Origin: a virus
Virus record (IMG/VR): IMGVR_UViG_3300035698_011943
Location: 1 to 24,369 of that record
Length of the DNA stretch: 24,369 nucleotides
Direction: 5' to 3' (one strand)
This document shows, piece by piece, positions 7,279-14,879 of the stretch (positions are counted from its first letter, which is position 1; the number at the start of each line of letters is the position of its first letter). The notes under the pieces are model-generated. The model had not been told where the DNA came from, ran no database searches, and worked only from the letters and a program-made list of their open reading frames with translations. Both the position numbers and the translations under genes were made by a program.

Positions 7279-9081
7279 ATGAATAAAAAAGATATTGAAA
7301 CTAAAAAGGGAACAGTTAATCCAGAAAACGTTTTTGATAATTTAAAAAAATTATTTAAAGTAGATAATGCGTTAACTTATATTAATCATAAAAAAATTAA
7401 TATTGACCAGATTGGTAATAAAAATAAAGAATATGAAACTAATCTTGATAGAAATTATGGTGGTATTTATACAAATAATCAAAAAATGAGTGAAAACCAA
7501 AATCTTCAATCTATTAATAGAAGATTACGTTATAGAGATTATGAAACTATGGATATGGATAGTATAGTTGCTTCAGCATTGGATATTTATGCTGAAGAAA
7601 GTACCTTAAAATCTAATGAAGGTTTAGTTGTTTCAATAAAATCAGAAAAAAAAGAAATAAAAGAAGAAATAGAAAAACTATTTTTTAATATTTTGAATAT
7701 CGAATTTAATGCATTTCCATGAATTAGAAATTTATGTAAGTATGGTGATTTCTTTTTAATATTAGAAATTTCTCCTGGATTAGGAATTACTAATGCATAT
7801 CCATTTTCAGTATATGAATTAGAACGTGAAGAACAAAAAATTACTGAAGGTGAACGTCAAGGAAAAAAGAAAATAGTATTCAGATTAACTGGTGCAAATA
7901 GTTATTTAAAAAATAATTTATCAAATTATGAAGTTATTCATTTTAGATTATTAAGTGATACAAATTATTTACCATATGGAAAAAGTATTATTGAAAGTGG
8001 TAGAAGAACTTGAAAACAATTAAAATTAATGGAAGATGCAATGATGGTTTACAGAATCATGAGAGCACCTGAAAGAAGAATTTTTTATGTTAATGTAGGT
8101 AATTTACCAGTTCAAAATATTGATGCTTGGATGGAAAAATTTACAAATAGAATTAAAAAAGAACAAATTATTGATAGATCAACTGGTGAATTAGATTTAA
8201 AATATAATGTTCAAAATACACTTGAAGATTTCTTTTTTCCAGTAAGAGGAAACGAATCATCAACCAGAGTAGAAACATTACCCGGTGGTGCTAATATGGA
8301 TAAAATAGAAGATATTGAATATCTTTTAAGTAAATGATTCAGTAGTGTAAAAATTCCAAAATCATATTTACAATACGAAGAAGATATGAATGGAAAAGCA
8401 AATTTAGCATTAGAAGATATTAGATTTGCCCGTTCAGTTGAAAGAGTTCAAAAAACCATTGAATCAGAATTTAGAAAATTAGCATTGATTCATCTTTATT
8501 CTACCGGCAAATTTAATGATGAAGAATTATTAGATTTTGATATTGAGTTAACTCATTCATCAAATTTAAGAGAACAACAAGAAATGGAAATCATGACTAA
8601 AAAAATTGATTTAGTTAATGCTGCCAAAGATAATAAAATTTTACCAACTGAATATTTTTATAAAACATTGTTTAGATTTTCTGATGAAGAAATTGTTCAA
8701 ATAAGAAAACAATTAATGGAAGATTCTAAATGAGAATGAATTATGGAAGAATTAAAATCTAATGGAATTTATGAAGAACCAACATTAGATGATATTAATG
8801 ATAATGATGAAGAAAATGAAGAAAACGATTCAAATGATAATGAAGATAATAATGATAAAGAAAAAGATTTAAAAGATAAAGAACGAGAAAAAGAAAAAGA
8901 TTTAAAAGATAAAAAAAATGAACGTGATAAAGAATCAAAAGATAAAGATAAAGAAAATAAAGAATTATCAAAACAAGGTACAGAGTTTGATCCTAAAAGA
9001 ATAGTAGGAAACAAACCCAGTATTAATGCTCACAATGATTTAGGAATAATTTTAAAGAGTTTAAAAACAAAAAAGAATTAA
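7279..9081 (+). CDS. 20: Portal vertex protein (T4 gp20-like)
   Basis: A 600-residue protein forming the dodecameric portal through which DNA is packaged and to which the tail attaches. Family features: LRYRDYETMDMDSIVASALDIYAEE near residues 90-115, a compact central domain with FRLLSDTNYLPYGKS (about 220-235), then MRAPERRIFYVNVGNLP (about 260-276), SKWFSSVKIPKSYL and the long helix with SVERVQKTIE. The last about 110 residues are very acidic then Lys/Asp/Glu-repeated, with unusual low complexity. Trp is mostly TGA. At the 3' end the dnaX-type slippery heptamer A-AAA-AAG is followed by 25 more sense codons in the -1 frame, described separately. It follows the terminase gene directly. Confidence 0.92.
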
Positions 9082-9149
9082 ACCCCGTTAAAAAAATCTT
9101 TGAAAATATAAATATTGACAGTTTATTAACAACAGAATTAGTAAAATAA
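9069..9149 (+). other. Candidate -1 frameshift extension of the portal C-terminus
   Basis: At 9069-9075 the portal frame reads ACA AAA AAG, containing the classic -1 slippery heptamer A AAA AAG. The -1 frame continues as KKELNPVKKIFENINIDS and onward to TAA at 9147-9149, whereas the zero frame stops at 9081 after N. One extra A in the run would have the same effect. The extension has coding-like composition, but I cannot tell a programmed shift from a homopolymer error or chance. Confidence 0.4.
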
Positions 9150-9162
9150 ATAAAAATTAAAT

Positions 9163-9180
9163 AAAAAATATTTATTAATG
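9163..9180 (+). promoter_or_regulatory. Candidate late-promoter motif (copy 3)
   Basis: AAAAAATATTTATTAATG lies in the portal-to-next-gene spacer, 33 bases before the ATG at 9214. It is identical over 18 bases to the copy at 20201. Confidence 0.45.
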
Positions 9181-9213
9181 AACATATTATATCCGACAAA
9201 TGGAGAAAATCAA

Positions 9214-10080
9214 ATGAAAAATGCTAAATTAAAGCATAATAAAATTAAAAATACTGGTATTGTTTGAGATTTATTAGTAAAACAGTTAACGAATGATATT
9301 TTAAATGAAAAAGAAAATAGTGATATAAAAAATATTATCTTTGAATTTTTTAATAAAAAAACTGAATTGTATAAAGAATTTTTATTATATAAAGTTTTAT
9401 TAAATACAAAATTCAAAAATCAATCAGCAGCAAATGAATTAATTACTGAAGTGCAAAAAACATCAAGATTAATTAATTTTAAAAAACTGAACGTTGAAAA
9501 ATACAATCTTATTAAACAATTAAAAGAAAAATTTGATGTTAAAAAGTTTTTTAAATCATCCATTCCAAATTATATTGTTTATGCAAGTTCATATAAATTA
9601 TTAAAACTTGCAGAATGTCCAGATATTGAAACGGATATTGGCGAAGTTAGTTTAATAAAAGAAACATTAATTAATAACATTTTATCTTCAAAAACAAAAA
9701 TAGAAAAAATTGAATTATCAGAATCAAAACAAGATTATATTGTTGATAATTTAACATTTAAACTTTTAATAGAAAATTTTAATAAAAAGTATAAACATCT
9801 TAATTCAAAACAAAAACATATTCTGAAATTATTTATTGAAAATCCAATTGATTCAACTATTTTAAAAGATGAAATAACTGAATGTATTAATGATTGTTAT
9901 AATAGATTTACGGATATAATAGAAACAATTAATGATAATGTTATTGTTATTAAAACAAAACACATATTAGAAAATATAGAATCTATAAAAGGAAAAATAA
10001 AAAATAATATTATGAAATCATCTATCATTAATAATTTATTATTATTTGAAGAATTATATAATGAATTAGAAAAACTGTAA
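9214..10080 (+). CDS. Conserved phage head-region protein of unknown function
   Basis: A 288-residue protein. I start it at ATG 9214, preceded by GGAGAAAATCAA and a candidate late promoter, because the frame is intact from there once TGA at codon 18 (VWDLLVKQL) is read as Trp. The N-terminal block NTGIVWDLLVKQLTNDIL and the SAANELITEVQ region look like a conserved family found after the portal in other large phages, but I cannot name it. The rest is almost entirely helical and Lys/Ile/Asn-rich, with no motif or membrane segment. A structural or assembly role is inferred from its place between portal and prohead protease. Confidence 0.75.
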
Positions 10081-10091
10081 GGAATACTAAA

Positions 10092-10376
10092 ATGAATAAT
10101 GATTCGGATATAAACAAATTAAAAAAAGATTTATTAGAATATAATAATAGTACAGAATTTAATGATAAACGACCACACCAAAAAATAGGTATTATTGCTA
10201 AAAATGTATATAAAGATTTATGTGATGCTGAAAAAAGATTAAATTTAGCAGTAAGTTTTAAAGAAGATGGCAAAGTCACACAACGAGATTATTGAAAATG
10301 AACTCCACAACATGTAGAAAAAATCGTATTAAAAATTAGAAATTTAATGACTTTAATTCAACATTTAAAAAAATAG
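10092..10376 (+). CDS. Small hypothetical helical protein
   Basis: A 94-residue protein starting 11 bases after the preceding stop, with GGAATA as a weak ribosome site. A TGA pair reads YWKWTPQH near residues 67-74. The protein is predicted mostly helical (LKKDLLEY, KNVYKDLCDAEKRLNLAV) with one Cys and no motif I recognise. It is probably cotranscribed with the head genes. No function can be given. Confidence 0.7.
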
Positions 10377-10383
10377 GATTATA

Positions 10384-11325
10384 ATGGAATCACAAGAAAA
10401 ACAATTAAGAAAAATTATTAGAGAAAAAATTCAAAGATTGAATGAAGGTATAGAAGATTCTGGTATTTTTAAGGCTATATTTTTAGCAGGAGGTCCTGGT
10501 AGTGGTAAAACTTATGTTGTAAAACAATTATTTGGCATTCCAGAAAAATTAAATATATCAACATTTGGATTAAAATTAGTCGGTTCTGATACAGAATTGG
10601 AATCATTATTAAAAAAATATTTTGATACTGTTGATATGGATAATATGCCTGTAGATTTATTTAAACAATTAACAGATCCATCATCTAAAGATTATAGTGG
10701 ATTAAGAACATATGCAAAAGAATTAACTGCCCAAAGACTAAAAAATTATACAATTGGTAGATTGGGTGTTATTATTGATGGTACTGGACATAAAATAGAT
10801 GCAATTAAAAAACAACAGAAAGAATTAATATCACTTGGATATGATACATACATGATTTTTGTTAATACATCATTAGAAACATCATTAGAAAGAAATAATT
10901 CCAGACAAAGAAAATTACCAAACGATATAGTAACTGATTCGTGAAATTTAGTTCAAAAAAATATGTTAAATTTAAAAAAATTATTTGGAAATAAAAATTT
11001 TTTATTAGTTGATAATAATGAACATTTAAATCAAAACCAATCAGATAAAAAATTCAATAACTTGGTTAATAAAGGGCTTATGCAATTTTTAAAAAAACCA
11101 ATTAAAAATAAAACTGCTTTAGATTGAATTGAAAAACAAAAAATATTAAAAAATCGTGGAAATAAAATGAAAGAATCATCAGAAAAACAATTAAGAGAAA
11201 TTATAAAAAAATTAATAGATGAAATAACAACAACAAGTGCAACTCCTGGTTATGATTCAAAATATGCTTTTAAAGATTCTCCATTAAGTGGTAGTGCTAA
11301 TATGTTACAAAATAAGGAAAAATAA
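10384..11325 (+). CDS. P-loop kinase (zeta-toxin/PNK-like) with N-terminal capsid-targeting tag
   Basis: A 313-residue protein. Residues 7-21 (QLRKIIREKIQRLNE before Gly22) are the shared tag with a gp21-type L-x-E site. AIFLAGGPGSGKTYVV (31-46) is a Walker A loop; later VIIDGTGHK, LGYDTYMIFVNTSLE and NNSRQRKLP resemble zeta-toxin-like kinases, with the Arg-rich lid. The likely chemistry is phosphate transfer from ATP; the substrate is unknown. After about residue 245 comes a second tag-like helix SEKQLREIIKKLIDE followed by ITTTSATPGYDSKYAF. An internal in-frame ATG at 11167 could start a separate 53-residue protein, so this may be a fusion of two genes. If packaged in the head, the kinase would be delivered with the DNA. 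Confidence 0.8.
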
Positions 11326-11327
11326 AA

Positions 11328-11627
11328 ATGAAAATTAAAGAAATACAATTAAGACAAATAATAAAAGAAGAAATTCAATGATTAAATGAATCTGATGATA
11401 TTTTTAATAAAATTGGAGAACTTGCCAAGAACAAAGTATTACTAGATATGAGGCCGGATCTTGCAAAGATTTTTGGTAAGAAAAATGTTGATTTTGCATT
11501 CTCACCAGTATCACATTTCAGAATAAATTATAAAGGAAAAATAATTATCATTGTTAATAAAAAATATGCAGATAATGCTGAATTAATTGTTGGTACTACG
11601 GCCATTGGATATGAAGGAAAAATATAA
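11328..11627 (+). CDS. Putative capsid-targeted protein, C-terminus possibly frameshifted
   Basis: A 99-residue protein starting 2 bases after the previous stop. Residues 7-21 (QLRQIIKEEIQWLNE before Ser22) are the tag with an L-N-E cleavage site; the Trp in it is TGA. The remainder (residues 22-99) has a beta-rich second half (FRINYKGKIIIIVNKKYA) and no recognised domain. Several codons (GCC, CTT, AGG, CCG) are less AT-rich than its neighbours. In the -1 frame the coding continues as KKLINEMTTTSA, matching the C-terminal motif of the kinase gene just upstream, so the present stop may be an error or a shift site. Confidence 0.72.
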
Positions 11628-11674
11628 AAAAATTAATAAATGAAATGACAACAACAAGTGCAATACTAAAATAA
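11627..11674 (+). pseudogene. Displaced C-terminal TTTSA segment
   Basis: Read in the -1 frame relative to the 11328 gene, this segment encodes KKLINEMTTTSAILK and then TAA. It aligns with KKLIDEITTTSATPG at the C-terminus of the 10384 gene. It has no start codon or ribosome site of its own except an ATG nine codons from the end. It is either the true C-terminus of the 11328 gene, separated by one missing A in the run at 11618-11622, or a remnant of duplication. Confidence 0.45.
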
Positions 11675-11686
11675 GGATTAATAAAA

Positions 11687-12217
11687 ATGGCAAAAATTAA
11701 TATATTAAAATATAAACAAGTAGGAAAACTTAATAAATATGATATTCAATCAGTTTGATTTGAAGATAAATTAGTTGGATTTAAATATATGGGTAAGTTA
11801 ATAATGGCTAAAAATCTTGAAGATAAAGTTCCATATTTAAAAGGAATAAAAGGTGATAAGAAATATTTTATAAAATCATATATTTTAGATCCAAAGATGT
11901 CAAAACCTATGAAATGATATAATAAATATGAATTAAAAAAAGATGAATCATTAGAACAACTTAGACAAATTATTAAAGAAGAAATATTTTTAATATTAAA
12001 TGAAAAATTAGAAATTGGTGATAAAATTAAAATAATATATAGTGGTATTCATAAAAATGATCAAATGTCTAAATATTTTCATGGAAAAACTGGTACATTA
12101 AGATCAAAAGAAGGAAAACAATGAAATGTTAGATTAGATAAATCAGTCAATATTCCAGGTACTGGTGAAGTTAAATCTGATTCTTGAGATACTACCTTTA
12201 TTAAAAGAATAAAATAA
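11687..12217 (+). CDS. Two-part protein with internal tag-like helix and SH3-like C-terminus
   Basis: A 176-residue protein with ribosome site AAGGA upstream of the ATG. Residues 1-85 are unrecognised. Residues 91-106 (QLRQIIKEEIFLILNE) copy the capsid-targeting tag found at the N-terminus of neighbouring proteins, here in the middle. The following LEIGDKIKIIYSGI, GKTGTLRSKEGKQWNVRLD looks like a small KOW/SH3-type beta barrel. The layout suggests fusion of an upstream gene with a tagged gene; cleavage after LNE would release a barrel of about 70 residues. Five Trp codons, all TGA. Confidence 0.75.
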
Positions 12218-12221
12218 TAAA

Positions 12222-12581
12222 ATGAAACTTCAATATTTATTAACAGAAATAACCATAAAACAATTATCAAAAAATATTAATGTTAAAATTGATATTGATA
12301 AAACTAAACATGCTTCAGAAAGACAACATCGGCACGATGAAGAAATTACTGATAATGATATTATAAATACTGCTAATAAAACATTAGAAATAATTGCTAA
12401 ACAATTAATGTTTAATAAAATTGATATTGGAGATAATATTTTAATTCATGATAAAAAAACTAATTTAAATTTAGTTTGTGTAATTAAAAACGAAAAAGGA
12501 ATATTAGATTTAGTCATTATTACAGTTATGAAAAAATCAAATTTTAAACCAAAAACTGGAACTAAAACAATTGTCATATAA
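12222..12581 (+). CDS. Putative capsid-targeted protein with HxxxRQHRH motif
   Basis: A 119-residue protein starting 4 bases after the preceding stop. The N-terminus MKLQYLLTE-ITIK resembles the short T4 capsid-targeting sequence (MKTYQEFIAE-A), with L-T-E before Ile10 as a gp21-type site. The body has KHASERQHRHDEEITDNDII, then a beta-rich part (NLNLVCVIKNE, LDLVIITVMKK) and a basic C-terminus. The His-Arg helix followed by beta strands recalls the RelE/BECR-type small nuclease fold; that is a weak resemblance and not a call. Its stop overlaps the next start (ATAATG). Confidence 0.7.
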   Translation: MKLQYLLTEITIKQLSKNINVKIDIDKTKHASERQHRHDEEITDNDIINTANKTLEIIAKQLMFNKIDIGDNILIHDKKTNLNLVCVIKNEKGILDLVIITVMKKSNFKPKTGTKTIVI

Positions 12582-12772
12582 TGAAAGTATTAATAAATCA
12601 AAGCAAATATAAATATATATTTAGAAGTTATAGAATTTTATTAATTACTCTTTTATTAAAATTTAAAAAATTAAATCATAGTATATTTTATGATGATCAA
12701 ATACAAAATAATGAAAAAAATAAAACAATAAAATTAGATAATTTATTCAATGAAATATTAAAAGAAATATAA
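12581..12772 (+). CDS. Small hypothetical basic protein
   Basis: A 63-residue protein overlapping the previous stop by one base (TAATG), which suggests coupled translation. The first half is basic and hydrophobic (RSYRILLITLLLKFKKL), enough for a short amphipathic or membrane-touching helix but not a clear membrane span. The second half is Asn/Lys-rich. I do not recognise it, and its reality rests mainly on spacing in the gene string. Confidence 0.5.
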   Translation: MKVLINQSKYKYIFRSYRILLITLLLKFKKLNHSIFYDDQIQNNEKNKTIKLDNLFNEILKEI

Positions 12773-12785
12773 AGGAGATTAGAAA

Positions 12786-12947
12786 ATGTTATCAATAGAA
12801 ATGAATAACAATTTTGAAAAGTTAAAAAAATTAATAACAATAAAAAATGAATTATTAATAGAATCATTATTAAACATAAATACAACTAAAGAAAGTTTTA
12901 TAAAATTTAAAAATCAATTAAAGGAAATTTCTCATGTTAAATCTTAA
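12786..12947 (+). CDS. Very small helical protein
   Basis: A 53-residue protein with the strongest ribosome site of this block (AAAGGAGATTAGAAA before the ATG). It is a single helical stretch (NFEKLKKLITIKNELLIESLL), with LLIE before Ser as a possible gp21-type site near residue 25. It overlaps the next gene by 14 bases in another frame. Function unknown; it could be a scaffold-core or internal head peptide by location. Confidence 0.55.
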   Translation: MLSIEMNNNFEKLKKLITIKNELLIESLLNINTTKESFIKFKNQLKEISHVKS

Positions 12948-13236
12948 TAATAAAAATAGTGCAATTGACAAACCATTCTCAATTAATAAAAATGGTAATA
13001 TCGAAAGAACAAAAACAAAAAATATTCAAAACAATGTATTGAATGAAGATGTAAACGTTAAAATGAAAGATGGTGAATCATATAAAGAATTTTTCAAAAG
13101 AGCCATGAAAGAAAAAGGCATTGATAAAATAGAAAATATGTCAAAAGAAGAAAAAGATAAATTTTTTACTACAATAGAAAATTCTTGAACAAAAGAAGAT
13201 CCTAAAACAAACGATAAAGATGTTAGAGACGAATAA
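12934..13236 (+). CDS. Small phage protein with FFKRAMKEKG...KFF C-terminal motif
   Basis: A 100-residue protein with ribosome site AAGGAAATTTCTC before the ATG. The N-terminal 55 residues are polar and probably disordered. The C-terminal part GESYKEFFKRAMKEKGIDK, then SKEEKDKFFTTIENSW, looks like a small conserved helical module seen in uncharacterised phage proteins of head clusters. One TGA-coded Trp follows ENS. Acidic C-terminus (DVRDE). No function can be given. Confidence 0.68.
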
Positions 13237-13246
13237 GGAATAAATC

Positions 13247-13594
13247 ATGTCACTATCAAAAGAAAAATTAATTAATTTAATAAAATCAACTATAAAAGAA
13301 GAAATTAAAAATTATTTATATGAAAACATATCTATAAAAAATAATTTAGATACGGTTGAAATATTATTTTTAAAAGGCATTAAAGATCAAGAAAAATTAA
13401 AACAAATAATTTCTTTATTAAAAAAATATAAAGGAATTGAAAATGTTAAAAAAACAAATAATGGAATGGTTTTTAAATTAAAAGATAATCTTTCAACAAC
13501 AGAATTTATTACATTTGTAACTGAAATAAAAAATAAATTAGGTTTTTCTATAAAAAGAGAAAATAAAAATATATATATAGTGAGTTTAACATAA
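13247..13594 (+). CDS. Hypothetical protein with divergent capsid-targeting-type helix
   Basis: A 115-residue protein with AAGGAATAAATC before the ATG. The N-terminus KLINLIKSTIKEEIKNYLYE is a looser version of the tag helix, ending in L-Y-E before Asn. The body looks like a ferredoxin-like alpha/beta fold (DTVEILFLKGI, IISLLKKYKGIENVKKTNNGMVFKL), possibly with a repeat of that fold. No catalytic motif is visible. Its stop overlaps the next start (ATAATG). If packaged in the head it would be processed at the tag; that is inferred from context. Confidence 0.7.
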   Translation: MSLSKEKLINLIKSTIKEEIKNYLYENISIKNNLDTVEILFLKGIKDQEKLKQIISLLKKYKGIENVKKTNNGMVFKLKDNLSTTEFITFVTEIKNKLGFSIKRENKNIYIVSLT

Positions 13595-13788
13595 TGCTAG
13601 AAAATAAAGTAATACTTGATATAACCGATACAATATTAAACAATGATTTATTAAAAGAAAATTTATCAAATATATTATTAGAATATACATTAGATAAAGA
13701 AGATATTAATGTTATACGAGACATTATTAGGGATGAAGTTGCTGATATTATGAGAGATTTATGGAAAAAAAGAAATATTTGAATATAG
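13594..13788 (+). CDS. Small acidic helical protein before prohead protease
   Basis: A 64-residue protein overlapping the previous stop by one base and ending 12 bases before the gp21-like gene. It is wholly helical and acidic (LLKENLSNILLEYTLDKED, NVIRDIIRDEVADIMRDLW), with an Ile-Trp-Ile end in which Trp is TGA. Position and acidity recall the small prohead core proteins gp67/gp68 encoded just before gene 21 in T4, but there is no sequence evidence beyond that. Confidence 0.6.
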
Positions 13789-13800
13789 GAATATAATAAA

Positions 13801-14424
13801 ATGGAAAATGAAAGAAAATTATTAATAGAATTTATTGGATATTTGCAAATTCCTAAATCTACAATTATGGAAGCAAAATCAAATACTAATAATAATATCA
13901 TTATAGAAGGTAAAATTCAAGCTGCTGAACAAAAAAATAAAAATGGCAGAATTTATCCCAAATCAATTCTTATGAGAGAATATAAAAGATTTTTAGAAAA
14001 AATTAAAAATAAAGATAATGGTGGAGAATTAGATCATCCAGATAGTCCTATTGTAAATTTAAGAAATATTTCTCATAAAATTATTGAATTATGGTGAAAA
14101 GGAAATGATTTATATGGTAAAGTAGAATTAATAGATACACCAAATGGTAATATTGCTAAAAAATTAGTTGCTTCTGATTTAAGATTGGGGATTAGTTCAA
14201 GAGGATTAGGTAGTGTAAAAAGACAAAATGGTTGTGATATTGTTCAAGAAAATTTTGAATTATTAACTTGGGATTTGGTAAGCACCCCTTCAACACATGG
14301 AGCTTATTTAGATTTAAAAGAATCTGATAATAAAGAATCTATCATTGAACATAAAACTACAATTGATAAAATTAATATCATCATTAATAATATCATTGAA
14401 TTGAATAATTATATTAAGGAATAA
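13801..14424 (+). CDS. 21: Prohead core scaffold protease (T4 gp21-like)
   Basis: A 207-residue protein with RBS-like AGGAATATAATAAA before the ATG. It is the maturation protease that works inside the prohead, cleaving scaffold and internal proteins after L/I-x-E. Family blocks: KNGRIYPKSIL (47-57), GGELDHPDSP (74-83) with catalytic His79, LRLGISSRGLGS (127-138) with the active Ser at 132/133, and WDLVSTPST (157-165). Adjacent Trp residues 98-99 are TGG then TGA. The length equals the T4 enzyme. Its neighbours carry L-N-E sites matching its expected specificity. The scaffold and major capsid genes are not in the window. Confidence 0.93.
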
Positions 14425-14438
14425 AATAAAGGATAATC

Positions 14439-14633
14439 ATGAAAAAAATAGTTCCACCAATGATAACAGTTAAACAAAATGAATCGATTGAAAAAATGTT
14501 AAAACGTTTTAAAAAAATGGTTAAAAAATCTAAAATTTTACAAGATTATAAATTACATACTCATTATGAAAAGCCTTCAGAAAAAAGAAAAAGAAAAGAA
14601 TGTTTATATAAATCAAAATACAAAAAAGGATAA
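14439..14633 (+). CDS. rpsU: Ribosomal protein bS21 homolog
   Basis: A 64-residue basic protein with AAAGGATAATC before its ATG. TVKQNESIEKMLKRFKKMV aligns with the bS21 pattern (V-x-E-N-E-x2-x2-A-L-R-R-F-K-R), HYEKPSEKRKRKE with its YEKPTxERKR block, and the C-terminus is Lys-rich. bS21 sits on the 30S subunit next to the anti-Shine-Dalgarno end of 16S rRNA and affects initiation, and phage-borne copies are known. It lies between the prohead protease and a tagged protein, so it is probably made late and may favour phage mRNAs. Confidence 0.85.
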   Translation: MKKIVPPMITVKQNESIEKMLKRFKKMVKKSKILQDYKLHTHYEKPSEKRKRKECLYKSKYKKG

Positions 14634-14637
14634 AAAA

Positions 14638-14874
14638 ATGAAAATTAATGAAACACAATTAAGAAAAATGATTAAAGAAGAATTAGATAAATTGAACGAA
14701 GTATACATGACACCAGAAAAACTTGGATTAGAAATCGATATGGCATTACAAAATTTAGGTGATGCAATTAAAAACGTAAAAGACCCTAGAGCATATGGTG
14801 AAAAATATTTTAGATCAGCAGAAGGATTATTAAAAACACTTTTAAATTTAACAAAAATTGTAACAAAAATGTAA
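14638..14874 (+). CDS. Putative capsid-targeted protein with QLRxMI tag
   Basis: A 78-residue protein. ATG 14638 lies 4 bases after the bS21 stop, with AAAAAGGATAAAAAA as ribosome site. Residues 7-21 (QLRKMIKEELDKLNE before Val22) are the shared tag. The mature part MTPEKLGLEIDMALQNLGDA, then ARAYGEKYFRSAE-like helices, is a small all-helical domain that I do not recognise. It is the last plus-strand gene before a convergent junction: its stop is only 5 bases from the stop of the minus-strand recombination gene, and no terminator hairpin is visible there. Confidence 0.75.
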   Translation: MKINETQLRKMIKEELDKLNEVYMTPEKLGLEIDMALQNLGDAIKNVKDPRAYGEKYFRSAEGLLKTLLNLTKIVTKM

Positions 14875-14879
14875 AATAA

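Noticed and set aside
9115-9120. TTGACA as a -35 box after the portal gene
   Set aside because: No acceptable -10 box 16-18 bases downstream; the late-type motif at 9163 is a better candidate.
14875-14879. Bidirectional terminator at the convergent junction
   Set aside because: Only 5 bases separate the stops and no hairpin is visible across them.
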